Positions 37,232-47,327 of a stretch of DNA of 64,000 bases are shown piece after piece. Position numbers and translations under genes: made by a program. The notes below the pieces were generated by a model, which had not been told where the DNA came from, made no database searches, and saw only the letters and a program-made list of their open reading frames with translations. The DNA comes from Cognatundibacterium rivi (GTDB lineage Bacteria; Pseudomonadota; Gammaproteobacteria; Burkholderiales; Burkholderiaceae_D), in assembly GCF_018139565.1 (NCBI RefSeq), contig NZ_JAGSPK010000002.1, forward strand, positions 806,001 through 870,000, written 5' to 3'. Numbering within the stretch: the first letter of the stretch is position 1; every line of letters begins with the position of its first letter.

Positions 37232-38947
37232 TTAAAATTCGTCCCACTCTTCGCCAACGGCGGCCTTGACTGATTTCCCGCCATCAGCAACCTTCACATC
37301 ACCGGCAAGACGTTTTACCGAACTGCGTTGCGTCTGACTGTTTCGCGCAGAAGCAGGCGCGACACGGCCATGGCTTTTTGGCGCGGGTACAAATCCAGCA
37401 TGCGCCCCGGGAATTTTAAAGACACTCACGATTTGCGTCAGGACTTGTGCTTGCTCTTCCAGCGATGCGGCTGCAGCGGCGGCCTCTTCAACTAACGCCG
37501 CATTTTGCTGCGTGACTTCGTCCATTTGCGTCACCGCGTGATTAATTTGCTCGATACCGGAAGTCTGCTCCTGGCTTGCCAGACTCATTTCCCCCATGAT
37601 GTCGGTAACATTTTTGATGCTGGATACGACAGAGTCCATGGTGGAGCCAGCCTGATCCACCAAGCGCGAACCAATTTCCACCTGCTCTACCGAATCTCCT
37701 ATCAAGGTTTTAATTTCTTTGGCAGCACCAGCCGATCTCTGCGCAAGATTACGCACTTCACTGGCAACGACGGCAAAGCCACGACCCTGCTCGCCGGCAC
37801 GCGCCGCTTCCACCGCGGCATTCAACGCAAGAATATTGGTTTGAAAAGCGATACCGTCAATGACCCCGATAATATCCACGATTTTTTTCGATGAAGCATT
37901 AATTGCCCCCATCGTGTGAACCACTTCATTGACCACGGCACCACCTTTGGCAGCGACTTCTGACGCAGAAATAGCCAATTGATTCGCCTGCCGTGCGTTA
38001 TCCGTATTGTGCTTGACGGTCGATGTCAACTCTTCCATTGACGAAGCGGTTTCTTCCAGTGCACCGGCTTGCTCTTCGGTGCGAGACGACAAATCCAGAT
38101 TTCCTGAAGCGATTTCAGTGGCGGCGGTATGAATAGTCTCAGTGCCAACCCTTACCTTACTCACAATATCGATCAGATTCCCGTTCATTTCTTTCAGCGC
38201 CTGCATCAACTGCCCCGTTTCGTCAGTTGAATTTACCTGAATTTCTGAGGTTAAATCGCCTTTAGCAACCGTTTTTGCCAGATCAACAGCCACACTGATC
38301 GGAGCAACGATAGATCTTGAAGTAAACCAGGCAACCAGACCACCGCAGATAACGGCAAGTAAGGTGATGGAAATCATCAAAAATAATGCTGCTTGATATG
38401 CGTGCGCCGCAGCCTCTTCGTCACTCGCATTTTTTTCTTCCTGAAGTTTTGTAAAATCCCGAATGGCATCCTGCCATTTTGCCGTAGCTGGATTGACTTC
38501 CTTCAAAAGAAATTGCACCGCTTCCTCTTTGTTCGTATGAACCATGTCCTCAAACTTGTTAACCAGTGCTCTTGCTGCAATCTGATCTTCTTTAATGCTG
38601 GCAACAAATTTTTTTCCTGTTTCATCAAGAGGCATTTTTTCCAATCTGGAAAAAGCTTCATCGTAATGAGCCCTGGCTTCATCAATTTTTTTATGTTCCA
38701 GCTTGGCCTGCGCCTCATCTGACAGCAAGGCGATTGAACGCACCACCCGCGAAACGATATGGATGGATCTGGACATATCTTCCAAGGCATCCATTTTTTT
38801 AATATTCACAGTCACCACATGATGCAAGGATTGGTTGGATTGCTGCATACCGTGAATGCCAAGGTAAGCCACGCCAATCAGCATCAGCAGCACAAGGGTA
38901 AAGCCAGCGCCTAGTCTTGTGCCTATTGGCAGATTCGACAATTTCAT
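37232..38947 (-). CDS. Methyl-accepting chemotaxis protein
   Basis: 571-residue chemoreceptor from ATG 38947 with GGAG upstream (a TTG directly before it is not needed). It has an N-terminal TM ([19 protein letters not shown]), a four-helix-bundle periplasmic domain to about residue 190, a second TM, a HAMP, and the signalling tip with [20 protein letters not shown]. The C-terminus is EEWDEF, a WxxF-type CheR tether. Ligand is unknown. 149 bp separate it from the carbonic anhydrase gene. Confidence 0.94.
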   Translation of the reverse strand: MKLSNLPIGTRLGAGFTLVLLMLIGVAYLGIHGMQQSNQSLHHVVTVNIKKMDALEDMSRSIHIVSRVVRSIALLSDEAQAKLEHKKIDEARAHYDEAFSRLEKMPLDETGKKFVASIKEDQIAARALVNKFEDMVHTNKEEAVQFLLKEVNPATAKWQDAIRDFTKLQEEKNASDEEAAAHAYQAALFLMISITLLAVICGGLVAWFTSRSIVAPISVAVDLAKTVAKGDLTSEIQVNSTDETGQLMQALKEMNGNLIDIVSKVRVGTETIHTAATEIASGNLDLSSRTEEQAGALEETASSMEELTSTVKHNTDNARQANQLAISASEVAAKGGAVVNEVVHTMGAINASSKKIVDIIGVIDGIAFQTNILALNAAVEAARAGEQGRGFAVVASEVRNLAQRSAGAAKEIKTLIGDSVEQVEIGSRLVDQAGSTMDSVVSSIKNVTDIMGEMSLASQEQTSGIEQINHAVTQMDEVTQQNAALVEEAAAAAASLEEQAQVLTQIVSVFKIPGAHAGFVPAPKSHGRVAPASARNSQTQRSSVKRLAGDVKVADGGKSVKAAVGEEWDEF

Positions 38948-39267
38948 CAATGTCTCCGTTTACTTGTTGAAAATAAAATGACTTCTTACTGACAGATTTA
39001 TCAGTAAATTTGAGTAGCAATGCTCTTAAAGTGCTTCGTCAAAATTAATCAGATACAGGTATCCGGAAAAATGAAAAATACAAGCTGACGCTAACAAAAC
39101 GACTCACGCGCAGCATAACCAGCTTGAAATAAATTACTGTTTCCAATTGTCAACTATGAGAAAAAACTCATAAGAATCAACAATCTTTATCACTTTTACG
39201 TATGAATTTACACTGAAAGCAAAGTGAATACGTAGTCAAGTGTAGTGATGAAACAACATCATCAGTA
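38948..39267. other. Intergenic stretch between chemoreceptor and metR
   Basis: About 320 bp of moderately AT-rich DNA with no ORF above the noise level and no strong repeat or hairpin seen. Confidence 0.6.
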
Positions 39268-40155
39268 TCAATGCGCAATCTCTGCTGCAAGGGTGACGAA
39301 CGCTTTCAGATAATCGATTTCTGTATCCGCTTGCCGCACCCCCAGAAAAATCTGTTTCGCGATTCCGTGCTTGCCTAAACGGACTTGCGCTATCGGCATT
39401 TTACTGGCGTACTCCGTCACCAGCCAGCCCGGCAATGCAGCGACACCGCGGCCGCTGGCAACCATCTGCAACATGATGTCGGTGGTTTCTATGGTTTTAT
39501 GGCGTTTGGGGGCACAATTCGCTGGCAATAAAAACTGCTTGTAAATATCTAAGCGTTCAATTTCAACCGGATAAGTAATCAGCGTTTCTTCCAGCAACTC
39601 TTCGGGAGAAATATATTTTTTCCTCGCCAGTTTGTGTTCGGCACCCACCACCAGCACTTGCTCATAATCAAAAACCGGAGTGAACAACAACCCGGTTTTA
39701 TACAAGGGATCAGGCGTTACCAACAGATCGATTTCATCATTCAATAAAGCACCTATGCCACCGAATTGAAATTTCTGTTTCACGTCAACATCAACATCCT
39801 GCCAGCGACTCAGGTACGGTGCCACCACCTTCAGCAGCCATTGGTAACACGGGTGACATTCCATACCGACCCGCAATGTGCCCCGACCACCTTCTGCATA
39901 TTGCCGCATCACTTCTTCGGCATACTCAAACTGCGGCAACAGGCGATTTGCCAGAGCCAGCAAATACCGCCCTGCCTGCGTCAGACGTAACTGCCGCCCC
40001 TCACGCGACCAGACCGGCGTTCCCAAAAACATTTCCATTTTTTTGACTGTATGGCTCAGCGCCGATTGCGTCAGGCACAGCACATCCGCTGCTGCAGTCA
40101 ATGAGCCCTGGCGATCGACTTCGCGTATTAAGGTGAGATGAATACGTTCCAGCAT
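39268..40155 (-). CDS. metR: LysR-type regulator MetR
   Basis: 295-residue LTTR. The start MLERIHLTLIREVDRQGSLTAAAD with the HTH LTQSALSHTVKKMEMFLG is the MetR type; the effector domain follows (homocysteine co-regulator in E. coli). The frame runs upstream to 40200, but the family start is ATG 40155. It is divergent from metE, the classical metR-metE arrangement, with an AT-rich 98-bp region between. Confidence 0.93.
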   Translation of the reverse strand: MLERIHLTLIREVDRQGSLTAAADVLCLTQSALSHTVKKMEMFLGTPVWSREGRQLRLTQAGRYLLALANRLLPQFEYAEEVMRQYAEGGRGTLRVGMECHPCYQWLLKVVAPYLSRWQDVDVDVKQKFQFGGIGALLNDEIDLLVTPDPLYKTGLLFTPVFDYEQVLVVGAEHKLARKKYISPEELLEETLITYPVEIERLDIYKQFLLPANCAPKRHKTIETTDIMLQMVASGRGVAALPGWLVTEYASKMPIAQVRLGKHGIAKQIFLGVRQADTEIDYLKAFVTLAAEIAH

Positions 40156-40253
40156 ATTTAATCCATGAATATTAATAATTAATTCATTAAATAATACCAT
40201 TATTATTCATGAATTAAATTATCTATCATGCACTCCTACACATGAGGAGTTAT
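40156..40253. promoter_or_regulatory. metR-metE divergent control region
   Basis: This 98-bp AT-rich gap holds several ATGAAT/ATTCAT half-sites (starting near 40165, 40182 and 40205) and a perfect palindrome ATTCATGAAT at 40205-40214. They resemble the TGAA-N5-TTCA sites recognised by MetR, though spacing differs. Confidence 0.55.
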
Positions 40254-42530
40254 ATGGTTACGACACACAATCTCGGCTTTCCACGCATCGGTGCAAAACG
40301 CGAACTGAAGTTCGCATTAGAAGACTATTGGAAAGGAAAATTATCTCAGGCACAGCTCGAAGACACCGGCGCCGTGTTACGACAACGCCATTGGCAACAT
40401 CAGTCGCAGCTGGATTTTGTTCCGGTCGGCGATTTTTCGTTTTACGATCAGATGTTGGATATGAGTTTTCTGCTGGGGAATATTCCAGCGCGTGCGCGTC
40501 ATCATGAAGGCAATACACTGGACAACTATTTCCGTGTTGCCCGCGGACGCTCAGCGCAGGATACGGCGTGTCATTGCGTGCATGCAGGCGAAATGACGAA
40601 ATGGTTTGATACGAATTATCACTACATCGTGCCGGAATTTGACGCGGCGACGACTTTTTCTCTCGATGCTGCACGTCTGCTGACGCAAATCAGACAAGCG
40701 GCTACGCTCGGCGTGACGGCGAAACCCGTCATCATCGGGCCCGTCAGTTATCTGTGGCTGGGAAAAACAAAAGATGCATCTGACAAACTGGCTTTGCTGC
40801 CCAAGCTCTTGCCAGTCTATGCGCAACTCATCGATGCGCTGGCTGCCGAAGGCATAGAGTGGCTGCAGATCGATGAGCCGATTTTAGTGACCGAGCTTGA
40901 TCCGGCATGGCAACAGGCATTCACCACCGCGTATCAGGCACTGGCACCGCGCAAGCTGAAACTATTGCTGACGACTTATTTTGGCGATCTGCAAGACAAC
41001 CTCAGCCTCGCATGTGCATTACCTGTCGACGGCATTCATATTGACGCGATCAACGCACGACATGAGCTGGAACGGCTGCAAACCTTGTTACCGAAAAGCA
41101 TGGTGCTATCGCTGGGCGTCATCAATGGTCGCAACATCTGGAAAACCGATTTACATGCAACGTTGGAATGGCTGGAACCGATACACCGTGTCTTACAGTC
41201 ACGCTTATGGATAGCGCCATCGTGCTCGCTGCTTCATGTGCCGGTCGATTTGCGCAGCGAAAACAAACTGGCCAGTCATGTTCAATACTGGCTGGCATTC
41301 GCGCAGCAAAAACTTGATGAGCTGAATATTCTTGCGCAAGCGCTGAACAAAGGACGCGTGTCGGTACAAGATGCGCTGGTCGCCAACAGCGCCGCAATCA
41401 ACAGCCGTAAAAGCTCGCCGCTCGTGCACAACCCCGCCGTCAAAGCCGCCGTTGCCGACATCAATGCCAGCCTTGGTCAACGCCATAGCAGCTACGAACA
41501 GCGCGCAAAAAAACAATCGGCCAGCTTACAACTGCCCGCCTTTCCAACGACCACCATAGGCTCATTTCCGCAGACGCCAGAGATTCGTCAGGCACGTAGT
41601 CGTTATCGTCTTGGGCAACTCGATGAAGCCAGCTACAACACATTCATGCAAAAAGAAATTGCCCGCTGTGTGCAGGAACAAGAAGCGCTGGAGCTGGATG
41701 TGTTTGTGCATGGCGAAGCCGAGCGCAACGACATGGTCGAATACTTTGGCGAACAACTGGAAGGCTACGCTTTCAGTGAATGCGGCTGGGTACAATCGTA
41801 TGGCTCGCGCTGCGTCAAACCACCGATTTTATTCGGCGATATCCAGCGCCCGAAACCAATGACAGTGAACTGGATACGATATGCGCAATCGCTGACCGAC
41901 AAACCGATGAAGGGAATGCTGACTGGCCCCGTCACGATTCTCAACTGGTCTTTCGTGCGCGACGATCAACCGCGCTCAGTCTCTTGTTACCAGCTCGCGC
42001 TGGCGATACGACAGGAAGTGCTGGATCTGGAAAAAAGCGGCGTGCGCATTATTCAGATTGATGAAGCGGCACTACGCGAAGGCCTGCCACTGCGACGCAC
42101 TGAATGGGACAGCTATTTACGCTGGGCTGTCGAATCCTTCCGCATTGCCGCCAATGGCGTCAGCGATGAAACGCAGATACACACACATATGTGCTATTCC
42201 GAATTCAACGACATCATTGCGTCAATTGCAGCGATGGACGCCGATGTCATCACCATAGAAACTTCGCGTTCGGATATGGAATTACTCGACGCATTTGACC
42301 ACTTCAGTTACCCGAATGAAATCGGCCCCGGCGTCTATGATATTCACTCCCCCAACATTCCGGCGCAGGAACACATCGTGCAGCTGATGCGCAAAGCGGC
42401 AGAACGCATCCCTACAGAGCGCTTATGGGTGAACCCGGATTGCGGCTTAAAAACCCGCAGTTGGGAAGAGGTCATCCCCGCACTCAGAAACATGGTGACA
42501 GCGGCAAAACAATTACGCCAGGCTGCGTAA
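40254..42530 (+). CDS. metE: Cobalamin-independent methionine synthase MetE
   Basis: 758-residue zinc enzyme methylating homocysteine from methyltetrahydrofolate polyglutamate. It starts [21 protein letters not shown]. Zinc ligands are visible in HTHMCYSEF (His, Cys), a downstream Glu, and the NPDCGLKTR Cys. ATG 40254 has a GAGGAG site at 4-5 nt; the ATG at 40242 precedes that site and is unlikely. A two-part hairpin with a following T-rich run at 42657-42697 may end the transcript. Confidence 0.97.
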   Translation: MVTTHNLGFPRIGAKRELKFALEDYWKGKLSQAQLEDTGAVLRQRHWQHQSQLDFVPVGDFSFYDQMLDMSFLLGNIPARARHHEGNTLDNYFRVARGRSAQDTACHCVHAGEMTKWFDTNYHYIVPEFDAATTFSLDAARLLTQIRQAATLGVTAKPVIIGPVSYLWLGKTKDASDKLALLPKLLPVYAQLIDALAAEGIEWLQIDEPILVTELDPAWQQAFTTAYQALAPRKLKLLLTTYFGDLQDNLSLACALPVDGIHIDAINARHELERLQTLLPKSMVLSLGVINGRNIWKTDLHATLEWLEPIHRVLQSRLWIAPSCSLLHVPVDLRSENKLASHVQYWLAFAQQKLDELNILAQALNKGRVSVQDALVANSAAINSRKSSPLVHNPAVKAAVADINASLGQRHSSYEQRAKKQSASLQLPAFPTTTIGSFPQTPEIRQARSRYRLGQLDEASYNTFMQKEIARCVQEQEALELDVFVHGEAERNDMVEYFGEQLEGYAFSECGWVQSYGSRCVKPPILFGDIQRPKPMTVNWIRYAQSLTDKPMKGMLTGPVTILNWSFVRDDQPRSVSCYQLALAIRQEVLDLEKSGVRIIQIDEAALREGLPLRRTEWDSYLRWAVESFRIAANGVSDETQIHTHMCYSEFNDIIASIAAMDADVITIETSRSDMELLDAFDHFSYPNEIGPGVYDIHSPNIPAQEHIVQLMRKAAERIPTERLWVNPDCGLKTRSWEEVIPALRNMVTAAKQLRQAA

Positions 42531-42540
42531 CTTTCAACAT

Positions 42541-42563
42541 CGCCGGGTTCCGCGAACCCGGCG
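42541..42563. other. Strong GC-rich hairpin after metE
   Basis: Perfect 10-bp inverted repeat CGCCGGGTTC / GAACCCGGCG with a 3-nt loop, 10 bp after the metE stop and without a T-run. It may protect the 3' end or be a palindromic repeat. Confidence 0.5.
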
Positions 42564-42656
42564 CATGCCGCAATACGATTGAGGTATGAGCGGAGCATGA
42601 GCAGTAATCCGCCCATCCGCAAAAAGAAATTTAAACCCCACTCTGAATAAACACGC

Positions 42657-42697
42657 GCCTCGCAGGCTGAAAACCTGCCATGAGGCTTATTTTTATT
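42657..42697 (+). terminator. Probable terminator after metE
   Basis: A stem GCCTC-GCAGG / CCTGC-CAT-GAGGC (7-nt loop, CAT bulge) is followed by TTATTTTTATT. Confidence 0.6.
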
Positions 42698-42884
42698 GGG
42701 GATACTCAATCAGAATCTGATCGCCCGGCACATTTACATACGCGAGATGCAACCTGGCTGCAACTGCAAGACATCAGATGCATACCGTGCTGAAGTATAT
42801 GTAAATAAATCTCAGGGCTGGTTCTTCCCCTGCACACGTTCAATCATGGCAAAATCTGGCTGTAAAGCAATTTTATTAGCGCCC

Positions 42885-43511
42885 ATGTTAACCTCAAAAA
42901 TACTACTGATCGATGATCACAGCTTGTTTCGCACCGGGCTGAGAACCTTGATTTGCAACGGCTTACAAAACGTCTCTGTGATAGAGGCTGCTTCGCTGGA
43001 AGAAACGATGCGCGTTGCACCAGCAGACATCCATTTGGTTTTGCTCGATATCAAACTGCAAGGGCTCAACGGACTCGAAGGGATCGCCTTACTCAAGAGG
43101 AAATGGCCGCAGACACCTGTCCTTGTTCTTTCAGCAGATGAGGCTCCGGATACTGCGCAACTGGCGCGTGAACGCGGCGCACATCGTTTTATGTCGAAAG
43201 GCGAAACGGCCGAGAATATTCTTGCCGAGATTCGCCAGGTGCTGAGCACTGAAGGCACGGTAGAAATACCAACGCAAACACAGACACAGGAAAAAACTAA
43301 AGCAAACATTGCAAAGCCCTTGCTGACCCCGCGTCAGTACGAAGTTCTGGATCTGGTCTGTCAGGGTTTATCGAACAAGATGATTGCCCGCCGTCTGGAT
43401 TTATCAGAAAACACCGTGCGCTGTCATGTGCAAGTGGTGCTGACGACATTGCAGGTATCAAATCGTTCCGAAGCTGCGTTCGCAGCGCGGCGCAGAGGCT
43501 TGGTGAACTAA
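42885..43511 (+). CDS. NarL/FixJ-type response regulator
   Basis: 208-residue regulator from ATG 42885 (MLTSKILLIDDHSLFRTGL). The receiver carries the Asp pair IDD, the phospho-Asp in VLLDIKLQGLNG and Lys in RFMSKGE; the C-terminal LuxR-type HTH is LLTPRQYEVLDLVCQGLSNKMIA. The frame is open upstream through 42696, but that part has no domain. Its stop is one base before the GTG of the hybrid kinase. Confidence 0.92.
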   Translation: MLTSKILLIDDHSLFRTGLRTLICNGLQNVSVIEAASLEETMRVAPADIHLVLLDIKLQGLNGLEGIALLKRKWPQTPVLVLSADEAPDTAQLARERGAHRFMSKGETAENILAEIRQVLSTEGTVEIPTQTQTQEKTKANIAKPLLTPRQYEVLDLVCQGLSNKMIARRLDLSENTVRCHVQVVLTTLQVSNRSEAAFAARRRGLVN

Positions 43512-45293
43512 GTGGTCAACATGGTCGGCGTCGTCGAAAACAATATTCAGCGTGAGCTGCAGTTGCTATTGATGAAAAATCTTGGCAGCTCAATGTTGCC
43601 AGGCATTCTGGTTGCGCTGATTTTATTTCTGACACTGAAAAATCCTGCCAATGAGTCTGGCCTTGCTTTCTGGCTGATCGCTGTCAGCGCATCGAAACTG
43701 TTCGACGTCTATGACGCAAAACGGATCATTCAACGAGGCATCACCTTAAATCAGACAGCGGCACTGAAAATACGGCTGATGCTGTTGCATGCAATCGATG
43801 GTGCGGCATGGGGCTCTTTAGCGTGGCTGAGCCTGCCAGCCTCGACCAGCGCCGGTAGCGTACTTATATTAGCGGTACTGGCGGGTATTGCTGCAAACTC
43901 GATGTCGATTTTATCACCTGTATTACCAGTGTTTGCGGCATTTGTCGTATTCGAACTCGGTTCGATTGTTTATGCCGTCATTTCACTTAACGATCCGGCC
44001 TATTGGGCGATCGGCATCGCGGTCGCGCTGTATGTCGTAACACTGATGGGACAGGCATACAATTCTTCACGTACGGTGCGCAACTCGATACAACTGCGTT
44101 TCGACAATCTGGAACTGATACAACAATTGAGCGCGGCGTCGGAAAAAGCGGCGAAAGCGCTGACATCAGCGGAACGCGCGAATGCAGAGAAATCGCGCTT
44201 TCTGGCGGCGGCCAGTCATGATCTGAGGCAGCCCATCCATGCGCAGGGCTTGTTTCTGGAAGTATTGCAGACGACGAACTTATCGCCCCACCAACGCGAG
44301 CTGGTCAACAGCATCAGTTCTGCCACCAACGCCACCACCGAGATGCTGCACACCCTGCTCGACTACTCGCGGATTGAAGCGGGTGTCGTCGAGCCGCAAC
44401 CGCGCGCATTCCGCTTGCAAACACTGCTCAGCAAAATCGAGAATGAACTGGCACCCCAGGCAAACGCCAAGGGGCTGCTGTATCGTAGTCCGGAAACCCA
44501 TGCTGTCGTTTATTCCGACCCGGCTTTAATCGAATTAATCATCAGAAACCTGGTGTCAAATGCGATTCGCTACACACATCGTGGCGGCGTGCTGGTGGTC
44601 TGCAGAAAACAACAATTCAGGTTGAGTCTGGAAATCTGGGACAGCGGCATTGGCATCGCCCCCTCGCAATTTGAAAATATTTTCAGTGAATTTCAACAAC
44701 TGGGAAATAGCGAGCGTGACCGACAAAAAGGCCTGGGACTGGGTCTGGCAATCGTCAGAAAAATGGTGAATTTACTGGGGCTTGAATTGCATCTAGCATC
44801 TCGCCCCGGACGTGGCAGCGTATTCAAATTAAGCCTGCCGCTGACGCAGGTTGCAGTGCTGTCAGATGACATAAGTACAGTGCCGCAAAAAATGCAGCAA
44901 TTGCACGCGCGGGTGTTAGTGGTCGATGATGATGCAATCGTGCGTCAGGCAATGGCGCAGTTATTGGCAGAATGGGGATGTCACTGCGATCTTGCTGAGT
45001 CGAAAGAAGAGAGTCTCATACTCACCCGCCGTCACCCGCCAGACCTGATTATCAGCGATTATCGCCTGCGTGATCATTGCAAGGGAACGGACGTGATTCA
45101 GGCCATACGCAGTGCTTGCAACACTGAGATACCAGCTATTCTGGTGACTGGCGATACGGCGCCGGTGCGTCTGCGCGAAGCTGCGGCAAGCGGCCTGCCA
45201 TTGATGCACAAGCCGGTGTCACCCGCCCTGCTCTATGCGGAACTTTCCGCATTACTGGAACGGAACAGACAGGTGACCATCACACAGCACTGA
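43512..45293 (+). CDS. Hybrid sensor histidine kinase with receiver domain
   Basis: 593 residues. An N-terminal membrane part of about 6 TM segments (roughly residues 28-190) is followed by a coiled coil, a HisKA domain with the His in AAASHDLRQPIHAQGL, an HATPase domain with N-box ELIIRNLVSNAIRYTH and G-box GLGLGLAIVRKM, and a C-terminal receiver (VLVVDDDAIVRQAM; LIISDYRLRDH). This resembles RpfC/BarA-less kinases seen with NarL partners. The start is GTG 43512 or ATG 43521. Confidence 0.93.
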   Translation: MVNMVGVVENNIQRELQLLLMKNLGSSMLPGILVALILFLTLKNPANESGLAFWLIAVSASKLFDVYDAKRIIQRGITLNQTAALKIRLMLLHAIDGAAWGSLAWLSLPASTSAGSVLILAVLAGIAANSMSILSPVLPVFAAFVVFELGSIVYAVISLNDPAYWAIGIAVALYVVTLMGQAYNSSRTVRNSIQLRFDNLELIQQLSAASEKAAKALTSAERANAEKSRFLAAASHDLRQPIHAQGLFLEVLQTTNLSPHQRELVNSISSATNATTEMLHTLLDYSRIEAGVVEPQPRAFRLQTLLSKIENELAPQANAKGLLYRSPETHAVVYSDPALIELIIRNLVSNAIRYTHRGGVLVVCRKQQFRLSLEIWDSGIGIAPSQFENIFSEFQQLGNSERDRQKGLGLGLAIVRKMVNLLGLELHLASRPGRGSVFKLSLPLTQVAVLSDDISTVPQKMQQLHARVLVVDDDAIVRQAMAQLLAEWGCHCDLAESKEESLILTRRHPPDLIISDYRLRDHCKGTDVIQAIRSACNTEIPAILVTGDTAPVRLREAAASGLPLMHKPVSPALLYAELSALLERNRQVTITQH

Positions 45294-45317
45294 TAGCCCC
45301 TGCCGTTTTTTTCAGGC

Positions 45318-46988
45318 TTATGAACGGACGCAGGTAATGACCAGATCATTCGTACCAAACTGAAAACCACTCAGTGCATATCCGTATGCTTCAACCGCGT
45401 AAGTATCCGGGGTACCCGGTGACGGATCTGTCGCCCAGATGTTCATCGGCGTCGACGGCCATCCATGCGTCCCCTTGACGCCAAAGGCATCAATAGAGAT
45501 CAGCTCGGCTACTTTCGGCATACGCCAGCCTGTCAGATTACCCGTCGTCAGTCCACCGCAGAAAGTATTGCCTTGTACCCAGGTATACGTTTTGGAATAA
45601 TCCGGAGGCGTCCAGACCAGTCCATTTCTCGCAAAAACATTGCTGCTAATCTGAGTAACATGCCCGACAAAGGCTGTGACCATGAAAGTGTTATTACCAA
45701 CATACTGCAGCAACACCGAATCTCCCAGCGCGCCAGATAATCCGCCGCCATTGACTGCTCCGGTTCCAGCCATGTTTTGAATGACACTCTGATCAGCATT
45801 CGGTATCAACGCCCATGCGCCCATGCCTATCACCTGCACCTGATCACCGATAGAAGGGGTGGTCGGCAAAATAATCGCCACGCCGACGCCGCCATTACTG
45901 GCGATATATCCGGAATTCGTTACCGCCTGCACCGTTGCATCTGTCGAGGTAATCCAGTTGAGACGCCCGGATGGTCCTGCTGGTCCGGTGGGGCCTGTGG
46001 GACCCGTCGGTCCTGTTGGTCCGGTCGGGCCCGTTAATCCGGTTGCACCAGTGGCACCATTACATACGTAAGTCGTTGTAGTTACCTCACCAGCGACGAG
46101 AATTCCGTCCCGGTTGACGTCCAGGCCAGATGTAATCTTGCTGCCGCCATTAGTGCAATTCGCACCGGCAGCCTCCACAGATGTCAGCACCAGCGTTGTA
46201 AAACCATTCGATCCGGTCGCACCGGTCGCCCCGGTTGGGCCAGTCGCGCCTGTTGCCCCAGTCACACCATTGCAGACATATGCGGTAGTTGTGACCTCTG
46301 TCTGCTGCAGAACTCCATCCTTATTCAGGTCCAGCCCCGACTGAATCTGGTTACCATCACTCGCACAGATATTCGCAGCCACACCAGCCACTATTTTTAC
46401 CAGCGTATTGAGGCCATTGGTTCCGTTGGTGCCATTTGTACCATTTGTGCCGTTGGTCCCATTCGTACCATTACTACCAGCAGTTCCATTGCAAATATAA
46501 GAAACCGAAGTCACTTCAGTTGCGTCAAGAATACCGTTGCCATTCGCATCTGCACCTGAGCTGATTTTTGAGCCGCCGTTGGAACAGTTATTTCCGCTTG
46601 GCTCGACTGCCGTCGCTATCAGCGCATTCACACCGTTCAGGCCATTTTTTCCATTAGTACCATTGGTGCCGTTGCTTCCGTTTGTGCCATTGCTGCCATT
46701 GCAAACGAACTGCGTATTGCTGACTTCGCTCTGATCCAGAACTCCATTTCCATTAACATCCACACCGGACTGCACTGTCACGCCGCCGTTAGGACAAGCA
46801 GTTACTGGCGCACTGTTCACGGTAGCGAAGGCAACAGCGTTTTTCGCTGTCACTTGCGGACTTGACGGCACCAGCGATGAAGCATCCGTCGCGGGTGCGC
46901 TACTTCCCCCTCCGCATCCACTCATGGTCATCACGGTAAATACCGCTACGAGTAGTTTTTTATCGATATGAATATAAGATCGGCTCAT
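45318..46988 (-). CDS. Collagen-like, calcium-loop lipoprotein with DUF1566 C-terminus
   Basis: 556-residue predicted outer-surface lipoprotein (lipobox MSGC, Cys about 25). Four units C-x~12-DxNxxGxLxxxEV-x~6-VCNG (about 65-96, 135-166, 208-239, 278-309) contain EF-hand-like acidic loops such as DVNGNGVLDQSEV. Collagen-like G-X-Y tracts of 21-30 residues follow each unit: the first two NGT-type, the last two GPT-type. The C-terminal about 210 residues end in a DUF1566/Lcl-like domain (TGWRMPKVAELIS). ATG 46988 fits a GAGGGA site; ATG 46997 is too close to it. Codons in the tracts vary. Confidence 0.85.
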   Translation of the reverse strand: MSRSYIHIDKKLLVAVFTVMTMSGCGGGSSAPATDASSLVPSSPQVTAKNAVAFATVNSAPVTACPNGGVTVQSGVDVNGNGVLDQSEVSNTQFVCNGSNGTNGSNGTNGTNGKNGLNGVNALIATAVEPSGNNCSNGGSKISSGADANGNGILDATEVTSVSYICNGTAGSNGTNGTNGTNGTNGTNGTNGLNTLVKIVAGVAANICASDGNQIQSGLDLNKDGVLQQTEVTTTAYVCNGVTGATGATGPTGATGATGSNGFTTLVLTSVEAAGANCTNGGSKITSGLDVNRDGILVAGEVTTTTYVCNGATGATGLTGPTGPTGPTGPTGPTGPAGPSGRLNWITSTDATVQAVTNSGYIASNGGVGVAIILPTTPSIGDQVQVIGMGAWALIPNADQSVIQNMAGTGAVNGGGLSGALGDSVLLQYVGNNTFMVTAFVGHVTQISSNVFARNGLVWTPPDYSKTYTWVQGNTFCGGLTTGNLTGWRMPKVAELISIDAFGVKGTHGWPSTPMNIWATDPSPGTPDTYAVEAYGYALSGFQFGTNDLVITCVRS

Positions 46989-47327
46989 CAACTGCATTCC
47001 CTCTGTCTGTGTATGGCTCGCCGATGTGGCAATTGCAAACGCTGAGAGAATCTCTTTTGATTCCGATAGAAACCAAGCACTTCGCTACTCACCAACAGGA
47101 CGAACTGTAAATAGTAAGATGATAAGGTTCGAATCAGACGAATTCTATAGTCTGATTGGACTAAAAACCTGAATGGAATTGACAACTGAAGGCCATGATG
47201 TCCAGCCAGTTATCGTTAGCGTCTCTGCGTGAAATTGAGCACAAAGTGATGCCGACAAACCTTCGCTGATCGTAGGCTTTTTACGTATGACCCGTAAGAT
47301 AAGTGCGTTGAAATGTAAAGAAATTTG
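46989..47327. other. Intergenic stretch upstream of the collagen-like gene
   Basis: About 339 bp between divergent genes. An inverted repeat AATCAGAC / GTCTGATT (47132-47139, 47150-47157; 10-nt spacer) is the only notable element and may be a regulatory site. Confidence 0.5.

Noticed and set aside
42696-42884. N-terminal extension of the NarL-type regulator
   Set aside because: It has no domain, includes Cys-rich low-quality sequence, and the receiver starts naturally at ATG 42885.
45859-46344. Plus-strand frames rich in PVGPVGP and PVAPVAP
   Set aside because: They are reverse-strand reads of the collagen-like tracts, with no ribosome site or signal peptide.
46407-46697. Collagen-tract region as a CRISPR or simple tandem repeat
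   Set aside because: The repeats are coding triplets with varied codons and no spacers; no palindromic repeat of CRISPR type is present.
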